This document shows positions 1 to 12,586 of a DNA stretch of 64,000 nt, piece after piece. Location: the NCBI GenBank assembly GCA_037042915.1, contig CM073194.1:4526001-4590000 (forward strand), written 5' to 3'. Below the pieces are notes generated by a model. That model did not search any database and had not been told where the DNA came from. It was given only the letters and a program-made list of their open reading frames with translations. Source of the DNA: Auricularia sp. M13. Its lineage: Eukaryota > Basidiomycota > Agaricomycetes > Auriculariales > Auriculariaceae. Each line of letters begins with the position of its first letter. Positions within the stretch are counted from its first letter, which is position 1. The position numbers were made by a program, and so were the translations under genes.

Positions 1-1715
1 CGAGTGGCTTGCATTCGGCGCGCAGAAGTTGGGCCAGCTGCTCGTGTGGGAGTGGCAGTCGGAGTCGTACGTGCTCAAGCAGCAGGGCCACTACTTCGAC
101 ATGAACACGCTGGCCTACGCGCCGGACGGGCAGAGCATCGCGACGGGCGGCGACGATGGGAAAGTCAAGGTGTGGAACACCAACTCCGGCTTCTGCTTCG
201 TCACCTTCGCGGAGCACACGGCGGCCGTGTCGTGTGTCGAGTTCGCGAAGCACGGCCAGGTGCTCTTCACGGCGTCGCGCGACGGCACGGTGCGCGCGTT
301 CGACCTGGTGCGCTACCGCAACTTCCGCACCTTCACCTCGCCGTCGCCCGTGCAGTTCACCGCGCTCGCCGTCGACCCGAGCGGCGAGGTCGTCGCGGCG
401 GGCTCGACGGACAGCTTCGAGATCTTCCTGTGGTCGGTGCAGACGGGCAAGCTGCTCGACGTGCTCGCCGCGCACGAGGGCCCCGTCAGCGCGCTGGCGT
501 TCTCGCCGACGGGCAACGAGCTCGCGCGCCAGCTGGGACAAGACCGTGCGGATCTGGCACCCGTTCAACCGCACGCGCATCGTCGAGCCGTTCCAGCTCA
601 CCGCCGACGCGCTCGCGCTCGCGTTCCGCCCGGACGGCAAGGAGCTCGCGTGCTCAACTCTGGACGGCCAGATCTGGTTCTGGGACGTCGCCGAGGGCCG
701 CCAGACCAACATCATCGAGGGCCGTAAGGACATCTCCGGCGGCCGCAAGGCCGGCGACCGCGTCGCCGCGGCGAACAACTCGAGCACGAAGGCGTTCAAC
801 AGCATCGCGTACACGGCCGACGGGCGCTGTCTCCTGGGCGGCGGGAACAGCAAGTATGTCGTGCTATACGATGTCCAGGGCGGCGTCATGCTGCAGAAGT
901 ACCAGGTGTCGCAGAATCTCTCGCTCGACGGCACGCTGGAGTTCCTCGATAGCCGCAGAGAGGGCGACGAGATGGTCGACGACCGCGGCGAGGAGAGCGA
1001 CCTGGAAGACCGCCTCGACACGACGCTGCCTGGCGTAGGCCGCGGAGACTTGTCGAAGCGCAAGTACCGCCGCGAGGCGCGCACCACCTGCGTGCGGTTC
1101 GCGCCAACCGGCCGCGCATGGGCCGCCGCCTCTAGCGAGGGGCTGCTGGTCTACTCTCTGGATGAGAGCGTGGCGTTCGATCCGTTCGACCTCGACATGG
1201 AGCTCACGCCCCAAGCGGTCCTCGCCACGCTCGCGAAGGGCGAGCACCTCAAGGCGCTGGTCATGGCCTTCCGCCTGGGCGAGCGTGCGCTCATCCGGCG
1301 CGCATACGAGGCCGTTCCGCCATCTGAAGTCGCGCTCGTTGCGCGCCAGGTACCGCGCGCTTACCTCCCACAGCTCGTCCGTCTCGTCGGCGAGCACCTG
1401 CAGCGGGGGCCGCACGCGGAGTTTGCGTTGCGCTGGGCAAATGCGACTCTCATCGCCCACGGACGCTATCTGCGCGACCGCGCCAGCGAGTTTGCCAGCG
1501 TTTTCCGTGCGCTACAAAAGGGGCTGTTAGACTTCCAGGCGTCCGTCGCCAAGTTGTGCGTACACGCGTTCGCCCAGTGTTTTTCATGGTTTTGACCACC
1601 TTGCAGATGCGATGAGAACTCGTCCACTCTCGACTTCTTGCTTGACCAGCTGAACTTGAAGATTGCGAGGGACGCCGAGGCCGGCGGCTCCGAGGACAGT
1701 GAGATGGAGGAATGA
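1..1715 (+). CDS. PWP2: PWP2 (periodic tryptophan protein 2), 3' part, with an apparent frameshift
   Basis: Pwp2/Utp1 is a WD-repeat subunit of the UTP-B part of the small-subunit processome, which acts on 35S pre-rRNA in the nucleolus. The window opens inside the gene, in frame at base 2. The block around LGQLLVWEWQSESYVLKQQ is highly characteristic of Pwp2. WD-type repeats follow, then the linker and the Pwp2 C-terminal domain. The reading frame changes near base 530, between GNELA and ASWDKT; both sides match the family and no splice signal lies there, so this looks like a 1-2 base indel. A final intron (about 1556-1606) joins VAKL to CDENSSTL, and the protein ends in an acidic tail, SEDSEMEE, stop at 1713-1715. 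The identification is secure. Whether the frameshift is a base-call error or a real lesion cannot be decided here. Confidence 0.93.
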
Positions 1716-2229
1716 CATGCTCCCCATCGCCTTGTGCGTATTGTACAAAAGTAGATCTAGGTTCTGGTAATATCTTTACAGAATTGCATTAGTCTCTGGA
1801 AGACTGCATGCTGCGATACTCCTCGGATCGAACCACGGACTCTAATAGGGAGCAACATTCGATCGAGTCTAGTTTTCTGGATCCGACTTTGGTATCGTGC
1901 ACTCGTAATCCTTTCAAGGTGTGCTGGCCACTTGCGTTTCGCTGCGCTGCATGAATTATCCGCAGTGCAGCTGCACTACTTTTGAACGGCCGTGGACAAC
2001 AGGCTGTCCCGACCAGAAATATGGGTTGTTTAATATCTATCTGCGAGTGGCGCGGAGCCGGCTTTCGTTGGCTTTTTCGCTATGGTACCGTCCCTCAATG
2101 AGGGTTGTTGATACCTTCTTCACAGCCGTCTGCCGCCTGGAACTGCCATGTAACCAGTGTGGCTACTGGTTACGTAGCTTGCCCACCTTTCTCTACCTTC
2201 GTGCTTCTCAACGGTCTTCCAACAATGTC
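1716..2229. other. Intergenic
   Basis: No coding block with splice signals was found between the PWP2 stop and the next start codon. The stretch is moderately AT-rich and would hold the PWP2 3' end and the promoter of the next gene. Confidence 0.5.
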
Positions 2230-4003
2230 ATGGCGAGTGCAACGCTCGCGCCTTACAACGTATCGCTCCTGGCAGCTAGCCCTCTATTCTCGTACGTATT
2301 ACCGCTACAGGTCAGTCCGTGCTGATCAAATGAATTGTCTCAGCTACACTCCATCTCGCGACGGAGACGTAACTCAGGCGCGTCCCCGTATTCTCGGATG
2401 ATCATTGCAGACATGCCATGCTCATTCTTTATAGACATGGAATGCGTCGTATACGGGGAACGATATCTGGCCGGCGCAGAGAAGCACAGTCCGCGCCGTA
2501 GGCGTAGGGTATCGGCGTACACAGTCTGCAAGCGCACAGATTTCACTTTCCTTCGAAGGTGCGTTCATGTTAGCGTTTGCACAAGACATTGGTCACTCGA
2601 CGCGAAGTCCAGGCATTGCCTTCTACCTTTGTTTCAACTCAAACGGTACACAATATAAGTTGACAATGGACGGCTTGGACGTCCAGGACAACAGCAGTCA
2701 GCTGGGCCCGGCGTCGAACAGCGCTGGACCCTGTGGCGGCTTCGGGGCCGAATCGTTGTTCGCCGCGCAGAGACTCGCCTCAGGCACCCACAGCATGCTG
2801 CTGGCCGTCAATGCACAGGAAGAGCATGAATTTCAATTCTTCGGCGGCTTGATAACCTTGGAAGTGACAAAAAATGGGTATGCCTTGATTCATGATTGAG
2901 GGTTTCCGAGTCGGACCTGTACTGACGTAGGTTCCTAAAGGCGCGACGTGATCGACGGCACTGTCATTGACGACCGACCAAGACGCTCAGTGGACGCTTG
3001 CGCCGAGTGGTCGTGTGTCGGCTGGAGGTACATGGGATACTACAGCCGACTTGACGTACTATTCCAAGCTCTACGACTCTATGGACCTACAAATACTGTG
3101 TCCTACACTTTCACCGGCGCGGGTGGAATGATATTACATGGAACTGTGTGGTTCGATAGCCACGTATTCTCGCTCAGGCTCGACGGTACCAACTACAATC
3201 TCGATGCAACGACTAGCTGGCTGGATGGCAGTATCGTCTTTCTTGCGAAAGGGAATCTGGATCCCACAGCCACGCACACGCTCACCGTGACTAATTACAA
3301 TCCCGACAAGCCATGCCTCCCCAATGGAATGTTCTGTTGTGTCGGATTCGACTCGCTTGTTCTACTAAAGCCTGGCAGGTGAGTTGGGCCCAATCGTCGT
3401 GGCAGAACGGCCTGATAATACAGTATGAACAGTGATATCGTTACATCTTCCACGACCACCTCCACACCAGCCACTAATATAGCACCACCTCGTCCAGCTC
3501 TAAGTCCTGCCGGAAAGAGCATCGTCAGACCGACAGTCGGCGGGCCGCTTGGCGCATTATTTCTGGTAGCGTCTGCCGTCGCTCGTCGCAGGCAGGAAAT
3601 CACCGCCATTCCGCCGGCGGCCACCAGCATACATACAGCGCGGCTGTGGCAAGCAGACAACAGAATGAGACTCACTGCATGCGGAACAGGAAGTGCAGCC
3701 CAAGCGAGCCTCCTATCCCAAGCACCTTTCTCTTACGAACCTACGACTGCGCTGGACGAGTGGCGGAAACAACGGACAACGCAGGTAACATCGACCCGCG
3801 TTCGCTCCAGTAACACGGTAGACGGTCCCGTAAGTTGGAGTCGTGCTTATGCTGAGAGAAGCTCGAACGCTGCTATGCGATCGTCCGCGTTTTCATCAGA
3901 CCACAGTGACCTCCGAGAGCGATTTGTGTCGCTCCATCCTCACGCGCTCGATCAACAACCATCCGCTTTTTACGACGAAGCACCACAGCAGTATCCAGGA
4001 TAG
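2230..4003 (+). CDS. Jelly-roll/single-TM surface protein, paralogue 1, probably decaying
   Basis: This is one of three paralogues in the window (others at 18534-20255 and 27068-28882). The exons deduced by matching the copy at 27-29 kb are 2230-2368, 2435-2558, 2613-2877, 2941-3378 and 3424-4003. The N-terminal block APYNVSLLAASPLF, the exon with TWNASYTG, and the second domain with GNLDPTATHTLTVTNYNP are shared with that copy. The family pattern resembles Agaricomycete proteins with two galactose-binding-like beta-sandwich domains, a transmembrane helix and a Ser-rich cytoplasmic tail; the natural ligand is unknown. Two defects are visible. The first exon shifts frame near 2300-2320, and only a 19-base intron could repair this. 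The segment matching the TM helix (PLGALFLVASAV, then RRRQ) is short compared with the paralogues. No signal peptide is obvious. It may be a pseudogene or carry a sequencing indel. Confidence 0.6.
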
Positions 4004-4305
4004 CCATTTACGTGCTGTTCTATCACTGAATAATGACCATTCGATGCCTGGATCGACTTTACCTTGCACGAGTCGGATTTCTTGCTTGCATCTCGCTCAA
4101 CTAAGGATAGACCGCATGACAGGTTTCACCAGAGGTCACGTCGCCATTCAGGACATTGCATCGATCGAACATTTTCTTTGGAATCTGAGAGAGTGAGCTC
4201 CGCCGGGTCACATGACTCCCATGCTCAGACCTCGGCGAATTTCCGAATCCTCTCTTCCTCTCTTCCACCCGCCACAACCTGCTACCAGTCACAAATCCGT
4301 CCGAG

Positions 4306-7300
4306 ATGCAATTAGATGACACTAAGATAGACGAGGGCCTCTACTCTCGTCAGCTGTACGCATGCGGCGCCTGCGTCGCGAACGATAGTACATATACTCA
4401 TTAATTGCATGTAGCTACGTACTTGGACACGAAGGCGCGCCCTTTCGATCCCCTTATGCGCCGATCGCGTTCCAACATGAAACATAGCTATGAAGCGTAT
4501 GGCCGCGTCCAACGTGCTCATCGTGGGCATGCGAGGTCTTGGAGTCGAAATCGGTACGATGCTGCGCAAAGTTACGTTTGCTTAGATTTGTCCGCCTTGC
4601 TCATCAGCAGCACAGCCAAAAACGTGATTTTGGCAGGCGTCAAGTCCGTTTCCGTCTTCGATCCCGATCAAGTCATGATTCATGACTTGAGCTCCCAGGC
4701 GAGTTGTCTGTGAAAAGGTGTCGACCGCATTTTGACCTGACCTGCTTCATGTAGTACTTCCTACGTGAGGAAGACGTTGGACGGGCTCGTGCCGATGTTG
4801 TAGTACCTCGTCTCGCAGAGCTCAATTCCTATGTCCCCGTCCGCAACCTTGGTGGAACTGCTGGACAGGACATCACAGTAGACCTTCTTAAGGGGTTCCA
4901 GGTTTGCCATTTCTGCATGCATGCCGTATTTCGAATTCTCATACTGCTCGCAGGTCGTCGTTCTGACGGATCGCCCGCTCTCCAAGCAATTGGAAATCAA
5001 CTCTTGGACACACGAGAATGGAGTTTACTTCATCGCTGCCGAAACGCGCGGTCTCTTTGGGTATACAGACTTGTTTAAACTGTTGACTGCGCACTGACGG
5101 ATGTAGTGCTGCCTTCAACGACTTTGGTCCCAAGTTTAACTGCGTAGACCCGACCGGAGAACAGCCTCTTAGTGGCATGGTTGTCTCGATTCAGAAGGTG
5201 CGCCTTTTCAGCGATAATGTCAGATGCGTGCTAACAGCTCACAGGACCAGGGAGGTCTTGTCACCTGCCTCGATGAAACACGGCATGGCCTGGAGGACGG
5301 AGATTATGTCACCTTCAGCGAAATCGAAGGCATGACCGAACTCAACCAGTCTGCGCCAAGAAAGGTTACGGTGAAGGGCCCGTACACCTTCGCAATCGGC
5401 AATACCAGCAGCTTCTCGGATTACGCATCAGGCGGTACCTTCACGCAGGTCAAGGTACCCGAGGTTCTCGAATTCGTAAGTCATCTCTCCATCTCTCCAA
5501 AGGACGACCGCGAGCTGAGTGCATCGAAGAAATCTCTCGCGGACTCGCTACAGAATCCGGAATTCTTCGTGACGGACTTTGCCAAGTGGGACCGACCAAC
5601 CTCCTTACACGCTGGTTTCCAGGCTATCTGGGGCTTCTTTGAGCAGAATCAACGGTTCCCTCGCCCTCGTGACGCAGAAGATGCCGCTAAAGTGGTATCC
5701 ATCGCCAAGGCACTTGCCAAAGACGACATTGAGACCAAGCTTATCGAGGAACTCGCGTTCCAGTCTACCGGAGATCTTGCTCCCATGAATGCGGTCATCG
5801 GTGGTTTCGTCGCGCAGGAAGTACTCAAAGCATTGACGGGCAAGTTTCGCCCCATGGTGCAGCACATGTACTTCGACTCGCTGGAGTCGCTGCCAGCCGA
5901 GCTGCCGTCCGAAGCAGACGCTGCACCAAGTGGTTCCCGCTACGACGGCCAGATTGCGGTCTTTGGCAAGACATTCCAGCAGAAGATTGCCAACCATAGA
6001 CAGTTTCTGGTCGGCGCAGGCGCTATTGGCTGCGAAATGCTGAAGAATTGGTCGATGATGGGACTCGCGACTGGACCCGACGGCCATATCCACCTGACGG
6101 ACTTGGACACGATCGAGAAGAGCAACCTGAACAGGCAGTTCCTCTTCCGGCAGAAGGACCTCGGGAAGTTCAAGAGCGAATGTGCCGCCAACGCCGTGGC
6201 AGCTATGAACCCAGACTTGAACGGCAAGATCTCGACTTACCAGGAGGCTGTGGGTGATCGCACCGAGAGTTCGTCATTCCCTTCGCCCGTCAGCCCCCTC
6301 TGATTAGACTCGTAGACATCTATAACGAGGAATTCTTCTCTAGGATTGACGGCGTTACGAATGCACTGGACAATCGTCAAGCTCGTACGTGTGCGCACAA
6401 TCTCTGATTTTTTCCATCTCACCAGCTTCAGGGTTATATATGGATCAACGGTGTATATTCTTCCTCAAACCGCTCATCGACTCGGGCACACTCGGGACGA
6501 AGGGTAATACCCAGGTCATCATTCCCCATCTCACAGAGTCATATGGCTCGTCGCAAGACCCGCCGGAAAGGGAGTTCCCGATCTGCACGGTGAGTTGGCT
6601 CGCACGCTGCTGGCTGTGGGTATTGATCTGCGCCGGCTTTGAAAGGTCAAGAGCTTCCCACACGCAATACAACATACTATACAGGTGCAATACATCGCCT
6701 AGATCATCTCGCAGAACTCATTTCTTGCAGTGGAGTCGGCAATTATTCGACCATTCGTTTGTGTCGCCTTTTCAAGCCGCGAACTCATACCTGAGCGACC
6801 CGACCTTCCTCGAGCATAAGAATGCTTCGAAGTACCCCGCGCTTTTGGCCGATCAAATCAGACAGATAGTCTCCTCGCTGGTCACGCAGAAGCCTCTGAC
6901 TTTCGAGGATTGCGTCGTTTGGGCCCGTCTTCAGTTCGAGGAGCTGTTCAAGAACAGCGCTCGGCAACTCTTGTTCAGTCTTCCGAAGGACGCGAAGACC
7001 TCTTCCGGACAGCCATTTTGGACCAGTCCAAAGCGCATACCGGACTACATCACCTTTGACTCCAGTAACGTACGTCGCGGGTGTTTAGCCACAGAAAATT
7101 CTGACGGTTCCTTCAGCCTCTGCACATGGATTTCATTGTCGCCGCGGCGAATATCCGTGCCTTTAACTATGGCTTACAGGGCAGCAAGGACCTATCCCGC
7201 ATTCGAGCAGTCGCCGATGCAGTCGAAGTCCCGGCATTTACCCCAAGGAGCGGAGTGAAGGTACAGGTTAATGACAACGAGCCCGTCGCCAATGAAGATG

Positions 7301-8234
7301 GTGAGACTATAATCGCGATTCTTCAAATGATCTAAATTTACTCTAGGTACCGACGAGAGCGAGCTGGCTTCACTCAGGAAGCAGCTCCCGTCGCCATCAT
7401 CTCTGGCCGGCTATCGCGTATTCACCGCCGACTTCGAAAAGGACGATGACACGAACTACCACATAGATTTCGTGACTGCCGCCTCCAACTTGCGCGCAAC
7501 CAACTATAGCATCCCGATTGCCGACCGCCATACGACAAAGCAGATTGCGGGAAATATTATCCCTGCTATCGCAACGACCACCTCGCTTGTCACTGGCCTG
7601 GTCTGTCTCGAGCTCTACAAGGTGTGTTAGTCTCGCAACATGCGGTCATGTCACTCACCGGGATTTAGATAATCGACAAGAAGAGCAGGCTTGAAGACTA
7701 TAAGAACGGCTTCGTCAACATCGCATTACCGTTCTTCGGTTTCTCAGAACCAGTCGCTGCGAAGAAGAATAAGGTTTGCCCGTATTCATGTGGCGCTCTC
7801 TTTGCTGACGGTGTGCAGTATGGTGACACAGAATGGACCCTCTGGGATCGCATCGAGTTCACCAACAATCCGACACTGCGCGACGTTGTCGACTGGTTCA
7901 AGGTCAAACACAACCTCGACATCACCATGGTTTCCCAAGGAATGAACTTGCTTTGGTCGGCGTTCCTGTCCAAGCAGAAGGCTAGTGTATGTATTTTAGG
8001 TGCTCGGCCGAACTGACAAATCTATCAGAACGAGGAACGCTTGGCTATGAATATGCGCGATCTCGTCGAAACTGTGGGCAAGAAGCCGTTACCACCGCAC
8101 ACCAAGAGTCTACTCGTAGAGGTAATGGCGTCCGACCAAGAGGGGGAGGATGTTGAGGTCCGTGCTTCGTCATTCTCGTGTTTTTTCGTCAATTAACGAT
8201 CATTCAGGTTCCTTCCCTCGTTGTGCACGTCTAG
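4306..8234 (+). CDS. UBA1: Ubiquitin-activating enzyme E1
   Basis: E1 adenylates the ubiquitin C-terminus with ATP and passes it to its catalytic cysteine, then to E2 enzymes, in the cytosol and nucleus. The start at 4306 gives an N-terminus that runs into [10 protein letters not shown], as in other E1s. The first adenylation half holds [14 protein letters not shown]. The second holds [16 protein letters not shown] with the [17 protein letters not shown] block. The catalytic cysteine is the TGC at 6584-6586 in FPICTV, split from its partner sequence by an intron. The C-terminal ubiquitin-fold domain follows, ending in EVPSLVVHV with a TAG at 8232-8234. About 15 exons were traced, one of them a 20-base microexon (4415-4434). 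Introns 4435-4487 and 4699-4754 appear to use GC donors. No frame damage was seen. The identification is secure; a few exon joins are not. Confidence 0.95.
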
Positions 8235-8699
8235 GACATCGGTGGAAAATTCCGTCGCTCTGGAGCGCTGCGGACGCTACCGAGCGACGGGAGCTTCAAA
8301 TCTACCCCCCCATCTCCGGACTGTCTGGAGTCTGCCGTTGTGCTTGCAAGCACTCCGCAGCGCTCCGGAGCAGGTCCGGAGAAGCTGCCTGCTCAGAAAG
8401 GTGTGCTTTATTCCAGTGGCACTGTCCCTGCTCCCGTCGCTCCCGGTCATCTGCCAGTTTCTGAGCGGGGACCGCGATACAATTGCAATATTAAACCCAG
8501 ATTTATTCAGTTTCTAATGCCACAAATAGAGAATGCAGAATGGCTGTGATGCCCGCTACGATTTCCTACAGTACAAAATACGTTATGTTCAGTTCTTGAC
8601 CGGGTCGGTGGATGAGGTTGGCCTGCAATGGGATGGATACGGCGCTGGGCATGGGCAGGTTGGGCAACACGCGGAGCTGCGGCTACGGGCAACAAAATG
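8235..8699. repeat. GC-rich subterminal repeat array (possible left end of a Plavaka element)
   Basis: Directly after the UBA1 stop the sequence becomes rich in short variants of CTCCGGAG and GCTCTGGAGC (about 8255-8440). A similar array lies at 16030-16200, just past the Plavaka transposase. The outer 27 bases (8240-8266) resemble the reverse complement of 16187-16212, sharing AAAATT, CGCTC and GGAGC in order. CACTA-type elements usually carry terminal inverted repeats plus subterminal transposase-binding repeats. The match is modest and was aligned by eye. Confidence 0.4.
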
Positions 8700-9105
8700 T
8701 TAGCACGTAACCAAGGAAAGGAAGAAGAATGCACCTAGCAGCGACAGCAGTGAAGGCGCTCCGCCGCCTGCACCGACGCCTGCAGGGCTTGATATGGCTC
8801 CTGGGGCGGGTCGTCCAATGGCAGCGTCGATGCTCGGTGTCGATGTGATGGAGACGATCTGAGGCAAAAATGAGGGCAGCAAATGAAGAAGCAACAGACA
8901 ACACATACCGTGTTCTCTGTGCCTACAGGATGTTCAATGCCTACTGCTGTGTATGAAGTCGTCAGGAGATGTCGGGATTGTATTTGGAAGGACATACGGG
9001 GGTCACAGCAGCTGGTATGCGCCTCGTCGGACTGCCCAATGGTGTGGTCGAGGCTGCACAGGCCGCCGGCCAGGCCGCCGGCACCGAAGCGGCCGCAGAT
9101 AGAAG
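8700..9105 (-). CDS. C-terminal exons of a putative GPI-anchored protein (5' end unresolved)
   Basis: Two minus-strand exons can be read, 9105-8998 and 8858-8700, joined across a GTATGT donor and a CCTCAG acceptor. They encode a Ser/Thr/Ala/Pro-rich stretch (AASTTPLGSPTRRIPAAVTP, then IVSITSTPS) followed by a small-residue region and a hydrophobic tail, GAFFFLSLVTC, at the stop. That is the classic layout of a GPI attachment signal, so the product would be a cell-surface or cell-wall protein. Upstream exons and the signal peptide could not be fixed: between 9105 and about 9700 all frames carry stops and several splice choices are possible. The last bases also hold TGCTAAC, which looks like an intron branch site, so an alternative spliced C-terminus exists. 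The gene lies inside the candidate Plavaka element. Function unknown. Confidence 0.4.
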
Positions 9106-10588
9106 CTACGGGCAGAATGAGAGGCGGCGCGTGGCAGAAAGCAACACGAGGCACGCACCGCTTGGTCAGTCTATGGTCCTGGACGACCTGCAGCAGGCGT
9201 TAGGTCGTGGAGCGCAGCGCCGGCGGAAAAGCTCACCAGCGGTCAACAGCGCGGGCGGATGGCCGAGCGATGCAGCGTGTATGGTGGCAGTTTGTAAACG
9301 AGGTTACCCGGGTGCCTCGTCACGCTGCTGTGCAGACGATGGTTCCTGGGACAAGAAAAGCGTCTGAACGGGCGGTTGTCGTCGAATTCGCAACTTGTGC
9401 AACGCAACATACATACTATCAGATGCCATTGCTTGCAGCTCACGCGGCGGCAGGTCTGGAGCCCTGGGGGGCCAGAATATTAATGCAAGAGTCCATCTCC
9501 TGAGGCAGATGCAAGTGCTCAGTACGAAACATAGGGACGATTATGTCTAGCTTACAGTAACCCAGCCCGTCCAGTGCAAGCATACTGGAGAGGAGTATCT
9601 TGTCCAGCTCCAAGTTGTGTTCTTCAGATGGGAATGTTGTGGTCTTGCACGACCCAAGGCGAAGAAGAAAGAACACCGTGACCTTTCAGGGTCCGACTCA
9701 ACCACCGGAACTTGTTGACTCCGGCCCCGCCGCCTGAAACAAAAAATCCAGCAGATATTATGAGAGATCCCGCTCGTCAGGAAATTTCTTCAAAATATCC
9801 ATTTCGTCCACTAGAGGCTCAGTGAGTGCCTATCCTAGCTTAGTCAAGCTGGCCCCGCTAAGTCTGAAAATGCTCAGTTTGCTGCCGACTTGTGTCCGCT
9901 TCCGTAATTTGATTCCGTGTTTTTTGCGGACCCTGCAAGAAACTTATATCCGCCTACTAAGCCCTGTATGACCTGTTACAGTAATCTCTGACACTTCAAA
10001 TTGATTGAATGAGAGGAAATGCTTGTCATTGTACCTCGCTTGTACCTCAAAAGCATGACTATAAGCTGAATACATGCGATCAAGGACAACTCGCCTATTA
10101 CAGCTCGGTGGCTCAACGGTCAAGATACGTACTGAGTTTATTCTCGTTTCTGGCTATTTCAAGAGGTCAATGCCGTGTTTGGACCTAAATTTTTTATATC
10201 TCAATCTGAGCACGCAACCTCTTCAATAAAAGGTTCCGATTGCCTCCGAAATCTTCCGGACACCAAGCTCGGCGTGTCAACGATAACGGCCTCTCTTTGG
10301 CCTTTCTGCACCAACAAAAGCGAAGTAGGCAGCATATATTCCATGAGTGCTAATCCAGGATAGACGAGATTGAGATTTTTTTTCCGAGTGGGGAGGCGAG
10401 AACGGAGCTACTACTGTTGAAGTCACACAAGAAATGGTACGTAGGAAGGTGGACATGGAGGACCAGACAAGCAGAAGGGCGGTGTGTTGAACATCCAGAG
10501 CATGTTGAATGCGGAGTAATCGTGTCTGTTGAAGACACCCGGCGTGTTGAACGCTATGCGCGGTGATACGCGCGCGCGACCGAATCCT
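9106..10588. other. Stretch without a supported gene
   Basis: Upstream exons of the 8700-9105 gene may lie at 9106-9700 but none could be established. From 9700 to 10588 the DNA is AT-richer, with no conserved coding block. Three loose repeats of GTTGAA occur at about 10485-10550. A box-A-like string near 10105 was examined as a tRNA and dismissed. Confidence 0.4.
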
Positions 10589-12586
10589 TTAAGCAGCAGG
10601 CTGCTCTTGAGCGCGCATCTTCGCGAAGTCCTCGGCGCGCATATAGCCACCGCTATGATCCAGGTCACGGACCTTGGTGGGCGGCTCAATGCCAGCGCTC
10701 TTGCTGAGATGGAGTCAGCAACTGAACTATGTGTAGCGGCAGATTGAACGCACCATGCAATGTCCCAGATGCCCTTCCTAATACCTGAAAGGCTGCCTGG
10801 GTTCGTTACCTCGGTATGGTGCAGCGCCTTAAGGTGTTTCGTGTAAATTGGTTCGTACTTGGCCATGGTGAATTGGCTCTTCTCGTACTTGCCAGTCTGC
10901 CAACGAGTCAAGACGCACTCAATCTACATGGCATGTCAATTTCGAGATGCATGCAAGCAAATACAACGTACTGCTGTGAGCAGGAAAGCCAGTAGCGATG
11001 GTGTGACCTCCGAAAAGACTTGGAAGTTGGGCCCGAGTCCCAATGCGTGACCCTTCTTGACTTGCTTCGTCAGGAATGCCTTCCTAAGCAGCTTGGGCAC
11101 GATAGGGCATTGAAACGCCCCGTCGCGCTGCTCAACAACGTCAGCATTTGGCGGTCGGATTCGGAAAGATAAAAGGCCAAGAGCGGACTCTGTACTTGCC
11201 TCCTTCCAGTTTTTGAACGTGAACGACGCGTCCTCGAGAAGACGGCCGACCTTATCTGCAATGGCTTTCTCGTCGAGTTCGGCATCAAGCAGGCCATACT
11301 GATTCTCCACTAGAGGAGCGGCATCGTCGACGACGTGACCACGGAACGAGGAGTCCACGTTGGTAACCTCAGAAAATGGTAAGCCTACAATTTATAGGTT
11401 TCACGAGAAGAAACAAAACTCACCAGACTCTTAACATGCTCGCTATAAGTTTTGTCCGCCTTAGCGCGCTCGCCGCGGCGAGCGCGCTTGTCTGCATCCT
11501 CATCTTCCTCGAGCTCGTCCTGATACACAGCTCCGTCGACCTCGGCTATGAAGAGCTTGCGTGCCGTCTTACGTGCATCTCTTTCGGTCGGAAATGCGTC
11601 AACCGTTGCCAGGAAAACGGAATACTTGGTACGCAGGTCTTCCGCAATGGAGCGCGTCGTCGGGCTGAGGTCTCGCAGCGCCGGTGCACTCTTGCCGCGC
11701 CCAAGTGCTGGGGCTTTGTACGGTGTGTGAGGTCCTGGCTCACGCGTCCTGATATCTGAGTCAGACGTGTCAGAGCTGTCAGGCGAGCTGCTGTCGGAAT
11801 CGGACGACGAATCAACGGCAATCGGCTTCGCAGCGCCGCGAGCGGGAGTCTGAACGAGAGCCCGAGGTGACGCAACATTTACCTGATAATAGGTGAGTAC
11901 GGGCTGGGCTACAATCTATGCAGACCGACATTAACTAGCCCTTTGGCACCTGTCTTCGTTGCAGGGGCTGGCGCCGTCTTGACCGCTTTGCCGCCAGTGG
12001 TCTTAGCCTTCTTTTTAGCCGGACGTTGCTCTTCGTCGCTCGTGATCACGGTGGCATGAGCCTGCTTCAGAAGCTCTGGGTCTACTCGTCGTCAGCTGGC
12101 TGCTTATGTGTTTGTCAAGCACTCACCAATGGGAATGCTCATGTCGTTGCCGCTCTCATATCCATCGGCACTCTTCGTCTCCTGGTTGTCCTCGCCGCTG
12201 TCTGTATCCTCACTATCCTTGGGGTCGGCTATTGCTGTGGCTTGAGTCTTCTTTGCGCGCTTCGTGGGAACTATAGACGCTGTTGCCGATGCCTGATCGC
12301 TTGTCGCCGGCTTCGGGTGCGAGCGTTTCTTCGTTTCTTTCTGGTAGTCCTGCTCTGCTTTCTCCTCAGCGGCTTTGACCCTGTCTTTTTGGACCTTCTT
12401 GCCTGATATAAGATTGTCAGTGTATATCCAGAAAATCCTCTTCCCGAATATGCACATACTATCCTTCTCGCGCTTCTTCTCGTCCTTCTTGAGCAGTGCA
12501 AGCATCTTCTCGCGGTCCTTGTTCGATAATTTGGATATGTCAAAGCCAGAGGTCTCGTCGGTGGCAGCAGCACGCTTTTTCGCCAT
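10589..12586 (-). CDS. DUF6532-like, Lys/Ser-rich nuclear-type protein
   Basis: The minus-strand exons start at MAKKRAAATDE (12586; an in-frame ATG at 12676 is an alternative start) and end with EDFAKMRAQEQPAA, stop at 10589. The N-terminal third is charged and low in complexity, with KKRAKK-type basic clusters and Asp/Ser-rich stretches, which suggests a nuclear protein. The C-terminal half reads SEHVKSL, SSFRGHVVDDAAP, then WQTGKYEKSQFTMAKYEPIY and HLKALH. This order resembles the DUF6532 domain that is abundant in Agaricomycete genomes and often found near transposons; that assignment is from memory of the pattern and is moderate. At least six exons are joined by normal GT-AG introns. The gene is head-to-head with the Plavaka transposase about 300 bases away and may be cargo of the same element. 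Function unknown. Confidence 0.55.

Noticed and set aside
2300-2320. A 19-base intron that would repair the TM paralogue 1
   Set aside because: It is too short to be credible for a fungal spliceosome, and the paralogue has continuous coding sequence there.
10105-10180. Possible tRNA gene
   Set aside because: A box-A-like string (TGGCTCAACGG) is present, but there is no convincing box B and no cloverleaf can be drawn.
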